Positions 7,552-14,415 of a stretch of DNA of 16,160 nt are shown in pieces. The notes under the pieces were generated by a model that was not told the origin of the DNA, did no database searches, and saw only the letters and a program-made list of their open reading frames with translations. The DNA comes from an uncultured beta proteobacterium (GTDB taxonomy: Bacteria > Pseudomonadota > Gammaproteobacteria > Burkholderiales > SG8-39): the NCBI GenBank assembly GCA_902826155.1, contig CADEDU010000050.1, positions 1-16,160 on the forward strand. Direction: 5' to 3'. How positions within the stretch are numbered: position 1 is the stretch's first letter; each line of letters opens with the position of its first letter. The position numbers and the translations under genes are program-made.

Positions 7552-8547
7552 ATGCAAGCGAACCACAAACGCAGACAGATCGTAAAGAGCATCGGCGCAG
7601 CGGCGATCGTGTCGCAGGTCGGGCTGTCGAAGCCGGCTCGCGCACAGGTCAAGCTGCGCTATGGCAACGCGAGTAACGCGCAGTACCAGGCCAACATCGT
7701 CATGACCCAGTTCTGGGACGAGGTGAAGAAGCGCACCAATGGCGAGATCGTCGCCGAGACGTTCTGGGGCACGCTGACCGGCAGCGAACAGGTGCTGCTG
7801 AATGGTGTTGCACTTGGCACGCTCGACGGCTGGCACGGGGCGTACACCGGCATGCGCGAGTTCGACCTGTTCTACACCGCAAACCTGTTCCGCGACTTCG
7901 ACCACGCCGCGCGCGTCGTCAACGGGCCGCTGCTGCCCAGACTGCGCACGGCCCTGGAAGGCAAGTACAAGGTGCATCTGCTCGGTCTAGGGCGCGCCGG
8001 GTCGTTCGGCCTGCACATGCGCGACAAGGTCGCCTCGTGGGGCGATCTGAAGAACAAGAAGGTGCGCGTCGGTCCGCTCGAGGGCATCGTCGAAAGCGTG
8101 AAGGCCCTCGGTGCCAACGCAGTGCCGATGCCCTATGGCGAGGCGTACGGGGCGTTGCAGCAGGGCGTCGTCGACGGTCAGGTGAACCTGAATACGCTGC
8201 TGGTGACGGCGAAGTTCCACGAGGTCGGCAAGTACTGGATCACCAACGAATTCGGCTTGGGGTTCGACAAGGTCGTCATCGCGCAGCGGGTGTGGAACCG
8301 CCTCAAGCCCGAGCACAAGAAGCTGATGGAAGACCTGATGGTCGAGCTGGAGCCGAAGATCTGGTATCCGCCGGTCAAGCAACGGCTCGAGGACGATCGC
8401 AAGAAATGGCAGGAGATCCACGGCAAGGACTCGTTGATCGCGCTCGATGCCAACGAGGCCGCCAAGATCCTCAACCCGAACGCCGAGCGGCTGGCCAACT
8501 CGGTGTTCGGTGCTGGTGGATTCAAGCAGATTCAGGACGTCAAGTAA
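7552..8547 (+). CDS. TRAP transporter substrate-binding protein (DctP family), Tat-type signal
   Basis: The periplasmic receptor of the second TRAP system, 331 residues. The N-terminus reads KRRQIVK followed by a mild hydrophobic stretch and a PARAQ cleavage region; this fits the twin-arginine pattern (R-R-x-hydrophobic-hydrophobic-K), so export by Tat is likely, in contrast to the Sec signal of the first system. Mature landmarks are LKNKKVRVGP with the conserved carboxylate-binding Arg (about R172), and MPYGEAYGALQQGVVDGQ at 193-210, the best-conserved DctP motif. It is last in the small permease - large permease - binding protein order and is followed by a GC-rich hairpin. Tat export of TRAP receptors is known in other bacteria, sometimes because the protein folds or dimerises before export. 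Confidence 0.94.
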   Translation: MQANHKRRQIVKSIGAAAIVSQVGLSKPARAQVKLRYGNASNAQYQANIVMTQFWDEVKKRTNGEIVAETFWGTLTGSEQVLLNGVALGTLDGWHGAYTGMREFDLFYTANLFRDFDHAARVVNGPLLPRLRTALEGKYKVHLLGLGRAGSFGLHMRDKVASWGDLKNKKVRVGPLEGIVESVKALGANAVPMPYGEAYGALQQGVVDGQVNLNTLLVTAKFHEVGKYWITNEFGLGFDKVVIAQRVWNRLKPEHKKLMEDLMVELEPKIWYPPVKQRLEDDRKKWQEIHGKDSLIALDANEAAKILNPNAERLANSVFGAGGFKQIQDVK

Positions 8548-8558
8548 CCGGGCGAGCG

Positions 8559-8590
8559 GCGCGCGCCAGCGCTTGAAGCGTTGCGCGCGC
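8559..8590. terminator. GC-rich hairpin between convergent genes, candidate bidirectional terminator
   Basis: GCGCGCGC followed by an imperfect CAGCGCTT arm (8559-8574) faces AAGCGTTGCGCGCGC (76-90 of the same block, 8576-8590). The two arms pair over about 13 positions with a small mismatch. It fills the 45-base space between the binding-protein stop and the end of the oppositely oriented reductase gene. There is no T-run on either side, so it is not a canonical intrinsic terminator. Confidence 0.45.
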
Positions 8591-8592
8591 GG

Positions 8593-9579
8593 TCAGGGCA
8601 CGAGCACCAGGGAGCCGGTGGTGGTACGGCTTTCCAACAGGCGATGCGCTTCGGCCGCGTTGGCAAGCGGCAGCGCCCGGTGAATGCGTGGCTTGACCAG
8701 CTCGCGCTTTACTACATCGAAGAACGCCGCGGCGCACGCATCGAGTTCGGCCACAGTGGCGGTGTACTCGTTCAGGCGCGTCCAGGTCACCCACAGGCTG
8801 CCGCCGTCGCGCAGCGCGTTGATCGAGATCGGCGGCACCAATCCGGATGAGTTGCCGAAGCAGGCCATGACGCCGCGCGGTGCCAGGCACGCGATCGATC
8901 CGTCCCAGGTCGCCTGACCGACCGAATCGAACACCGCCGGCGCACCTCTGCCGCCGGTCAGCTCGCGCACTTTCGCCGGCCAGTCGTCACGGCCGTCGAC
9001 GAACACGTGCGCGTAGCCGTTTGACTTGGCCAGTTCGACCTTCTCGGCCGATCCGACGATGCCGACGGCTTGTGCGCCCAGTGCCTTCAGCCATTGTCCG
9101 GCGATCGAACCGACGCCTCCGGCGGCGGCGTGAAACACCACCGTGTCCCCCGATTGCACCGGATACACGCGCCGGATCAGGTACTCCACCGTCATGCCCT
9201 TGAGAAACGACGCCGCGGCGATGTCGTCGGGCAGTCCGGCCGGAACCCGCGCGCACAGGTTTGCCGGAAAGTTGCGCGCGTCGCAGTAGGCGCCCAGCGG
9301 ACGCGATGCGTACGCGACCCGGTCGCCGACCCCAAAGCGGGTGACACCATCGCCCAGCGCTTCGACGACGCCGACGGCTTCCATGCCGATGCCCACGGGC
9401 TTCTTGGCCGCGACGAGGTCGGGGTAGTCGCCGCGGCGGCCGTGCACGTCGGTGAAGTTGACGCCGATGGCCGTCTGTCTGATGCGGATCTCGCCCGCCC
9501 GCGGCGGTGTGTCATCGACGGTCTCGATCTTCAGCACTTCAGGCCCACCGTGCTGGTGCAAACGGATCACGCGCGCCAT
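8593..9579 (-). CDS. NADPH:quinone oxidoreductase-type zinc-less MDR family reductase
   Basis: A cytoplasmic medium-chain dehydrogenase/reductase of the quinone-oxidoreductase (QOR) branch, 328 residues. It starts MARVIRLHQHGGPEVL, the typical QOR opening; GVNFTDVHGRRGDYP lies at about residues 39-53, the NADPH-binding HAAAGGVGSIAGQWLKALGA begins at about 150, and the protein ends TTTGSLVLVP. The zinc ligands of alcohol dehydrogenases are absent. ATG 9579 is preferred over an ATG 18 bases upstream because GGGGGA sits between the two at proper spacing for 9579. It is divergent from the cysteine hydrolase with an 81-base gap and convergent with the TRAP operon. It may reduce an enone or quinone in the same pathway, but QOR genes are common and this may be incidental. 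Confidence 0.93.
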   Translation of the reverse strand: MARVIRLHQHGGPEVLKIETVDDTPPRAGEIRIRQTAIGVNFTDVHGRRGDYPDLVAAKKPVGIGMEAVGVVEALGDGVTRFGVGDRVAYASRPLGAYCDARNFPANLCARVPAGLPDDIAAASFLKGMTVEYLIRRVYPVQSGDTVVFHAAAGGVGSIAGQWLKALGAQAVGIVGSAEKVELAKSNGYAHVFVDGRDDWPAKVRELTGGRGAPAVFDSVGQATWDGSIACLAPRGVMACFGNSSGLVPPISINALRDGGSLWVTWTRLNEYTATVAELDACAAAFFDVVKRELVKPRIHRALPLANAAEAHRLLESRTTTGSLVLVP

Positions 9580-9604
9580 ATCATTCCCCCATCTCATGTT
9601 TTCG

Positions 9605-9644
9605 CCGGCAGATCGCGCAGATTAGCGCAGATCGTTCCGATTCC
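9605..9644. repeat. Degenerate 10-base direct repeats in a divergent promoter region
   Basis: Four consecutive 10-base units read ccGGCAGATc, gcGCAGATta, gcGCAGATcg and a weaker ttCCGATTcc. The two central copies share the 8-mer GCGCAGAT exactly (9615-9622 and 9625-9632). One helical turn spacing between the reductase and cysteine-hydrolase starts would suit an operator, but the same motif recurs at 10350-10387 between two co-oriented genes, so a small dispersed repeat is equally possible. Confidence 0.55.
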
Positions 9645-9660
9645 ATCAGGGAGATGCAGC

Positions 9661-10335
9661 ATGGAAATGTCCAACAAGAGTGCGCGGCAGCTGTTCGAGG
9701 AGATCAAGGCCAATCCGACGCGCAAGCGTTTCGGCTTCGGCCGCAAGCCGGCGCTGATCAACGTCGACATGCAGAAGGCCTACACCAACGTGGGCGAGTT
9801 CGTCACCGCCTACGAGACCAATCCGAGGCAGTGCGAGTACGTCAATCAGCTCGCCGAGTTGTTCCGCGCCAAGGGCTGTCCGGTGGTGTGGACCTACGTT
9901 GCCTACATGGACTCGGGCGAGGACTGCGGCGTGTGGGGCACACGCACCAACACGCCTGACTCGCTGCAGAACATCAAGGTCGGCTCGCGCCGATCGGAAT
10001 TCGATGATCGGCTGAGCATCGACCGCAAGCGCGACATCATCATCAACAAGCGCATGGCCTCGGCGTTCTTCGAGACCAACCTCGGTTCGCTGTTCCAGTT
10101 CCACGGCGTCGATACCTGCGTGATCACCGGCGGATCGACCTCGGGCTGCGTTCGCGCCACCGCGGTCGACAGCCTGCAGCGCAGCTTCCGGACGATCGTT
10201 CCGGAGGAGTGCGTAGCCGACAAGCACGAGAGTCCGCATTTCGCCAACCTGTACGATATCTCGCTCAAGTACGGCGACGTCGTCGCGGTGGCCGAGGTGA
10301 TCGAATTCATGAAGCGGTACGAGGCCAAGGGCTAA
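9661..10335 (+). CDS. Isochorismatase-family cysteine hydrolase (N-carbamoylsarcosine amidohydrolase-like)
   Basis: A cytoplasmic cysteine hydrolase of 224 residues that would cleave a C-N bond of an amide, carbamoyl or ureido group. The catalytic triad is complete: Asp36 in INVDMQKAYT, Lys130 in IINKRMASAF and Cys163 in TGGSTSGCVRATAVDS, with the usual cis-peptide-type loop before the Cys. The arrangement best resembles N-carbamoylsarcosine amidohydrolase and related amidohydrolases (RutB and maleamate amidohydrolase belong to the same superfamily) rather than true isochorismatases. The ATG at 9661 has GGGAG eight bases upstream; an ATG two codons later is also possible. Two PuuE-like hydrolases follow in the same direction, which suggests consecutive hydrolytic steps on one nitrogenous compound. 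Substrate is not determinable from sequence. Confidence 0.92.
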   Translation: MEMSNKSARQLFEEIKANPTRKRFGFGRKPALINVDMQKAYTNVGEFVTAYETNPRQCEYVNQLAELFRAKGCPVVWTYVAYMDSGEDCGVWGTRTNTPDSLQNIKVGSRRSEFDDRLSIDRKRDIIINKRMASAFFETNLGSLFQFHGVDTCVITGGSTSGCVRATAVDSLQRSFRTIVPEECVADKHESPHFANLYDISLKYGDVVAVAEVIEFMKRYEAKG

Positions 10336-10349
10336 CGGCGCAAGGCACA

Positions 10350-10387
10350 CCGCAGATTCCGAAGATTCCGCCGATTTCCGCAAAGTT
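10350..10387. repeat. Four tandem 9-10 base units, consensus CCGCAGATT, between two genes
   Basis: The units are CCGCAGATT (10350-10358), CCGAAGATT (10359-10367), CCGCCGATTT (10368-10377) and CCGCAAAGTT (10378-10387). They occupy most of the 65-base gap between the cysteine hydrolase stop and the first deacetylase start. The CGCAGAT core also occurs at 9605-9644. The downstream gene has no recognisable ribosome-binding site, so the repeat occupies the place where one would be expected. Confidence 0.65.
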
Positions 10388-10400
10388 CAATCCGGTATTC

Positions 10401-11321
10401 ATGATGAAGCGCGACCCTGGCCTCTACGACTATCTGCCTTACAACAAGCGACCGGCGATCCGCTGGCCCAACGGCGCACGCGTGGCGTTCTGGGTGGCGC
10501 CGAACATCGAGTTCTATGAGCTCGAGCCGCCCAAGAACCCCACCCGCGGATCGTGGACGCGCCCGCACCCCGACGTGCTGAACTACTCGTATCGCGACTA
10601 CGGCAACCGCGCCGGATTCTGGCGGATGCTCGATGTAATGAACGACTGCGGCATGCGCGGCAGCGTGTCGCTGAACGTGGCAGTCTGCGACCATCATCCG
10701 GAGGTGATCGAGGCCTGCGTCAAGCACGACTGGGAGCTGTACTCGCACGGCACCTACAACACGCGTTACCTGTTCAACATGACCGAAGAGCAGGAGCGCG
10801 AGGTCATCCAGGACTCGATCGACACAATCAAGAAGCACTCGGGCCAGAAGCTCGACGGCTGGCTCGCGCCGGCGCTCACCTACACCGATCGCACCATGGA
10901 TCTCATCGCCGAGATGGGGCTCACCTACACCTGCGATCTGTTCCACGACGACCAGCCCAGTCCGGTCAAGGTGAAGAAGGGCCGGCTCGCGAGCATTCCG
11001 TATTCGCTCGAGATGAACGACGCGATCGTCTACAACGTCTACAACATGGCGCCCAGCGCATACACCGACATCCTCAAGCGGCAGTTCGATCGGCTCTATG
11101 AGGAAGGAGAAGAGTCGGGAACGGTAATGTGCATCCCGCTGCATCCGTATCTTATCGGCCTGCCGTACCGCATCAAGCCGTTCGAGGAAGCGCTGCGCTA
11201 CATCACCCGCCACGACAAGGTGTGGCTGGCGACAGGGCGTGAGATCGCGCGACACTTTCTCGATCACCATCACGACGAGTTCGCGGGCGCATCGGTTCAG
11301 GTAGGGGAGGCACCGCTATGA
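10401..11321 (+). CDS. Polysaccharide deacetylase / PuuE-like (allantoinase-type) hydrolase, first of a pair
   Basis: A cytoplasmic protein of 306 residues with a NodB/CE4-type fold and no signal peptide, so a peptidoglycan or chitin role is unlikely; the PuuE branch of this family hydrolyses cyclic amides such as allantoin. Shared landmarks with the next gene are RWPNGARVAFWVAPNIEFYEL, YSYRDYGNRAGFWRMLDVM, the motif WELYSHGTYNT (His116), DGWLAPALT, and CIPLHPYLIGLPYRI (His248). The first CE4 motif (normally T-F-D-D-G) is altered to a PNIEFYE-type sequence, as seen in PuuE-like proteins. ATG 10401 (or 10404) is the only sensible start because upstream sequence overlaps the cysteine hydrolase in another frame; no clear ribosome-binding site precedes it. 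Its stop overlaps the start of the second copy by four bases. Confidence 0.88.
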   Translation: MMKRDPGLYDYLPYNKRPAIRWPNGARVAFWVAPNIEFYELEPPKNPTRGSWTRPHPDVLNYSYRDYGNRAGFWRMLDVMNDCGMRGSVSLNVAVCDHHPEVIEACVKHDWELYSHGTYNTRYLFNMTEEQEREVIQDSIDTIKKHSGQKLDGWLAPALTYTDRTMDLIAEMGLTYTCDLFHDDQPSPVKVKKGRLASIPYSLEMNDAIVYNVYNMAPSAYTDILKRQFDRLYEEGEESGTVMCIPLHPYLIGLPYRIKPFEEALRYITRHDKVWLATGREIARHFLDHHHDEFAGASVQVGEAPL

Positions 11322-12250
11322 GCACGCCCGTCATCCCGGCGGAGTATTTGAAGTACCCGCTGCGCCGCTATGGCATGGATCACGACCGCTACGACTGGTC
11401 GATGCTGCCGCGGCGCAAGCCGGTGCGCTGGCCCAATGACGCCAAGGTAGCGTTGTGGATCTGTCCGGCGCTCGAGTGGTTTCCGCTCGACATGAAGGGC
11501 AAGCCGTTCAAGGCACCGGGCGGCATGGTCACGGCCTATCCCGACCTGCGGCACTACACGTTGCGCGACTACGGGAATCGTGTCGGCATCTATCGGCTCG
11601 CCAAGGCGTTCGCGCGGCACGACTTCAAGGTGTCAGTCGCGGTGAATGCGGCAGTGGCGGCGCGCTACCCTTCACTGGTGCGCGATTGCGTCGACTGGGG
11701 TTGGGAGATCGTGGCCAACGGCGTCGACATGGATCATCTGCACTACGAAGGACTATCCGCCGACGACGAGCGCAAGCTGGTCGCCACGACGCTCGGGGTG
11801 TTGCGCAAGGCCACCGGCGCGAAGATCCGTGGCTGGCTGTCACCGGCCAAGTCGGAGTCCTACGCCACGCTCGACCTGATCGCCACGGCCGGTATCGAGT
11901 ATGTCTGCGATTGGGTGAACGACGACATGCCGTTCGCGATGCACGCGAAGGGCGGAATGCTGCATGCGATGCCGCATCCGACCGACATCGACGACTACAC
12001 CATCCTGGTGCAGAACCGTCACGCCGAGAACGAGTTCCGCGATCAGCTCATCGATCAGTTCGACGTGCTCTACAAGGAAGCCGACACGCAGGGCGGGCGC
12101 ATCATGGCGATCTCGCTGCATCCGTGGATCACCGGTCAGCCCTATCGCATCGGTGCGCTGGAGGAAGCGCTGGCGCATATCGCCGGACACCGGGGCGTGT
12201 GGTCTGCAACCGGCGCCGAGATTCTCGATGCGTGGAAAGCGCAGCAGTAG
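11318..12250 (+). CDS. Polysaccharide deacetylase / PuuE-like hydrolase, second of a pair
   Basis: A 310-residue paralogue of the previous gene, beginning at an ATGA overlap with it and preceded by GGGGAGG. The same landmarks are present: RWPNDAKVALWICPALEWFPL (residues 37-57), YTLRDYGNRVGIYRL, RGWLSPAKS, and SLHPWITGQPYRIGALEEAL near the end. The motif that reads SHG in the first copy is ANG here, so the likely metal-ligand His is Asn134, although DMDHLHY immediately follows with other His and Asp residues. The overlap implies tight stoichiometric expression and suggests a heteromeric enzyme, possibly with one catalytic and one structural subunit, or two enzymes for successive steps. Family is clear; activity is unknown. 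Confidence 0.88.
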   Translation: MSTPVIPAEYLKYPLRRYGMDHDRYDWSMLPRRKPVRWPNDAKVALWICPALEWFPLDMKGKPFKAPGGMVTAYPDLRHYTLRDYGNRVGIYRLAKAFARHDFKVSVAVNAAVAARYPSLVRDCVDWGWEIVANGVDMDHLHYEGLSADDERKLVATTLGVLRKATGAKIRGWLSPAKSESYATLDLIATAGIEYVCDWVNDDMPFAMHAKGGMLHAMPHPTDIDDYTILVQNRHAENEFRDQLIDQFDVLYKEADTQGGRIMAISLHPWITGQPYRIGALEEALAHIAGHRGVWSATGAEILDAWKAQQ

Positions 12251-12260
12251 CGGGCTGCGC
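12239..12260. terminator. Hairpin between convergent genes, candidate bidirectional terminator
   Basis: GCGCAGC (12239-12245) pairs perfectly with GCTGCGC (12254-12260) around an eight-base loop that contains the stop codon of the second deacetylase. It lies in the 15-base convergent junction with the porin gene. No T-run follows in either direction, so efficiency is doubtful. Confidence 0.4.
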
Positions 12261-12265
12261 CGCGA

Positions 12266-13582
12266 TCAGTAGTCGTACTGCAGTTGCGCGTAGGCGCGCA
12301 CCGCGTCAGGGCGGGCGGATGCCGGGCTTGCGCGCTGGTAGTCGGCATAGACCAGGCGGGCCGAGAGCGACGGCGTGATGCGCCAGGTGATCGCTACGTC
12401 CCATTCGCGGCCGAAGTCGAGCCCGCCGAAGTCGGCCTTGAAGCGGTGGAACTTCACTCGCAGGTTGAGCGGTCCGAAATCGGCCGACGCCGCAACATTG
12501 CGGTCGCGCAGGCCGACCCGCGGGGTATTGAAGAACTCGTACGCCCAGCCCTGAATCGTGTTGAACGATAGCGGCATCTGCATGCCGTAGAGGCCTTGGT
12601 TGCTGCCCAGCCGCTCGTAGTTGACCTGCAAGGCATAGCCGCCGTACGACGGACCGAAGCCGAATCGATGATAGTTCGCGCGGATGCGTGCATCGCCGTT
12701 CGCATGCGGCCGCTGCTGCGCGCCTTCCGCCGTGTAGTACCAGTTGGCCGGACCCACACCGGTGAGGGTGCCTTCGACTCGCATCCCGAGAATCTTGTTG
12801 GAGTTGTCGGCAAAACCGCTTTGCGTCTGGATCTGCGGCTGATCCTGAAGGTACGCGTAGGCGCTCAGCGCTGGCCCGCGCTCGCGCTGCCAGCGGGCGT
12901 TGAGCAGCTGGGTGTTCGATCCGTATCGATCGCCGAAGAACGTTCGAACCGCCCACACCTGCCCGGCGAATACGTCGAGATCGGGCAGGCTCGTGTTTCG
13001 GACGGTGAGAGCATCGAACATCATCGGCAGCTGGCGTGCATCGGCGGTGCCGACGAACCGTTCGTTGTCCAACGCGATGGCCTGGCGCCCGAAGCGCACA
13101 CGCGTGTCGGACAGGCCCGTGTAGTCCAGATGGAGCGCGTTGATGTCGGTGATGTCCGGATCGCCGACCAGTGGATATCGCGACGTCCGGTCCCCCGGCT
13201 GATTGGTCGCCCGCTTGGGCTCGAGCCAGCTCACATTGACGAGTTGCGCGGTGAGTCCGAAGTCTCCCGTCGGCGCCAATCGGTATCCAAGCAAGGTCCG
13301 GGCGTTGGTCGCCTCGGCTTTCTCGGGCTTGTTCGATTGCTCGATGTAGGTGAATCGCGGCCGGAACTGCAGCATCAATCGTCCCGGCGGCGGCCAGGTG
13401 GCGGCGGACTCGACCGAGGGCTCGTCCGTGCCATTCGGCCCGGTCTGGGCGATTGCTGCCCGCATTGGTAGCGCGACCAGTGCAAGCAGTGCGACGAGTG
13501 CGACGAGTCCGACGAGTCCGATTGGTGCGAAGAGCGTGCCCCGCGGGGTAAATCCGCACCGTTGAAGCACTGGTCGTTGCAT
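12266..13582 (-). CDS. AlgE-like (alginate export domain) outer-membrane beta-barrel porin
   Basis: A 438-residue outer-membrane channel protein. The N-terminus is a long signal peptide with a Gly/Leu/Val/Ala core and cleavage near RAAIAQ. The mature protein shows alternating amphipathic strands and the alginate-export-type pattern: LMLQFRPRFTYIEQ early, then GLTAQLVNVSW, DYTGLSDTRVRFGRQAI, LDNERFVGTADARQ, and GNRF-like blocks such as FGDRYGSNTQLLNARW; it ends in AYAQLQYDY with a C-terminal aromatic residue, as barrels do. I chose ATG 13582 because it gives a normal signal peptide; a TTG at 13636, overlapping the upstream stop, would add 18 residues without homology. It follows the cupredoxin gene closely and is probably co-transcribed. 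The true cargo is unknown; alginate is only the family label. Confidence 0.82.
   Translation of the reverse strand: MQRPVLQRCGFTPRGTLFAPIGLVGLVALVALLALVALPMRAAIAQTGPNGTDEPSVESAATWPPPGRLMLQFRPRFTYIEQSNKPEKAEATNARTLLGYRLAPTGDFGLTAQLVNVSWLEPKRATNQPGDRTSRYPLVGDPDITDINALHLDYTGLSDTRVRFGRQAIALDNERFVGTADARQLPMMFDALTVRNTSLPDLDVFAGQVWAVRTFFGDRYGSNTQLLNARWQRERGPALSAYAYLQDQPQIQTQSGFADNSNKILGMRVEGTLTGVGPANWYYTAEGAQQRPHANGDARIRANYHRFGFGPSYGGYALQVNYERLGSNQGLYGMQMPLSFNTIQGWAYEFFNTPRVGLRDRNVAASADFGPLNLRVKFHRFKADFGGLDFGREWDVAITWRITPSLSARLVYADYQRASPASARPDAVRAYAQLQYDY
13473..13526. repeat. 9-base tandem repeat inside the porin signal-peptide coding region
   Basis: Six consecutive 9-base units, gcgaccagt, gcaagcagt, gcgacgagt, gcgacgagt, ccgacgagt and ccgattggt on the plus strand, encode the hydrophobic core of the signal peptide (a G-L-V / A-L-V-type run) on the minus strand. 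A unit gain or loss would change the core length by three residues without a frameshift. Confidence 0.75.
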
Positions 13583-13632
13583 CGGCACTGTAGGAGGGCG
13601 TGGCGCCACAGAAGCGTGAGAGCTCCCGGCGA

Positions 13633-14277
13633 TCAATAGCGCATCGGATCGTGCGGCGGTGCCTTGGGGCGCGGTCGCGGCGACACATCCAAGGTGAACG
13701 AGGCTTGGCTGGTTTCAACCTGGCCGATGACGACGCTGCCGACGGCGAGTGGCGCGCGCATGCCAGGGTACCAAGCTTGTGCACGGTAGGTTCCGGCCGG
13801 CACCTGCTTCACGTGTGCGACGCCGTCATCGTCGGCCTTTGCGAACCAGGGGCTGTCTGCGACGAGTACGTGCGCCACCATCCATTCGTGCATGTTGCAC
13901 CCGAGCGTGACCACGCCGGGTTTGTCGAACACGATCGGGGTCGGCGACGGACCCTTGAACTGCTTGATCTCGAATCGCTTGGTGGCCGAGTTCGAATAGA
14001 CGTGATGCAGGATGTAGTCGTAGTTCGGAAACTCGATCGCGGTGCCGGTGGCGACCACCGTGACGAACGGATCGAACTGGCGCCAGATCTGCCTGATCTC
14101 CGCAGTCGGGCGCGGGCTCAGGGGAGTCAGGCCTTTCGGATCTTCGAGGACGATCACCGCATCGGGCAGGGCTGCGGCACGCTTGTTGGTGAGCGTGACC
14201 AGCAGATCAGCGGACCATGCCGGTGTCGCAATCAGGATCGCCAGCGCGAAGCAGCGGCGCACAAAGGGGCGATGCAT
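13633..14277 (-). CDS. Secreted cupredoxin-like (plastocyanin/azurin-fold) protein
   Basis: A periplasmic or exported 214-residue protein. Residues 1-23 form a Sec signal peptide (MHRPFVRRCF then a hydrophobic core ending ATPAWSA). The middle shows blue-copper features: FPNYDYILHHVYS with a candidate His ligand (91 or 92), then TLGCNMHEWM carrying Cys127, His130 and Met133, which is the complete type 1 copper set in the usual order. After this a beta-rich PAGTYRAQAWYPGM segment resembles carboxypeptidase-regulatory-like domains. Such proteins are often annotated as methylamine utilisation proteins, but nothing here proves a methylamine role. The start ATG 14277 is set by the signal peptide; no strong ribosome-binding site is visible. 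The porin gene follows 50 bases downstream. Confidence 0.83.
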   Translation of the reverse strand: MHRPFVRRCFALAILIATPAWSADLLVTLTNKRAAALPDAVIVLEDPKGLTPLSPRPTAEIRQIWRQFDPFVTVVATGTAIEFPNYDYILHHVYSNSATKRFEIKQFKGPSPTPIVFDKPGVVTLGCNMHEWMVAHVLVADSPWFAKADDDGVAHVKQVPAGTYRAQAWYPGMRAPLAVGSVVIGQVETSQASFTLDVSPRPRPKAPPHDPMRY

Positions 14278-14415
14278 CGGTTCGTCGAGAGGAGATCGGG
14301 GGCGGCCGGAATGGTGGCAGTCACCGCCGCCGACGGCCGTGCGAACCGTCACGGCCCACAGGCCGAATCGGCACCGTACCGGGCAAAGTTGGCCTGGACG
14401 GCGCCGGTGCCGCCG
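14278..14415. other. 138-base gap between the SDR and cupredoxin genes
   Basis: The two flanking genes are both on the minus strand. The only structure I see is an inverted repeat GGCCGT (14335-14340) with ACGGCC (14351-14356) around a ten-base loop, which lies downstream of the SDR stop and could act as a weak terminator; a promoter for the cupredoxin-porin pair probably lies here too, but I cannot point to convincing -35 and -10 boxes. Confidence 0.3.

Noticed and set aside
6174..7652. Long minus-strand open frame opposite the second large permease
   Set aside because: Same reason: the translation is a His/Arg/Asp-rich antisense shadow of a hydrophobic membrane protein gene.
10401..12250. 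The two deacetylase-family proteins as peptidoglycan or chitin deacetylases
   Set aside because: Neither has a signal peptide or membrane anchor, the first CE4 motif is not the T-F-D-D-G type, and the neighbours are small-molecule hydrolases.
13583..13636. TTG start of the porin overlapping the cupredoxin stop
   Set aside because: It would put 18 residues in front of an already long signal peptide and uses a rare start codon with no ribosome-binding site.
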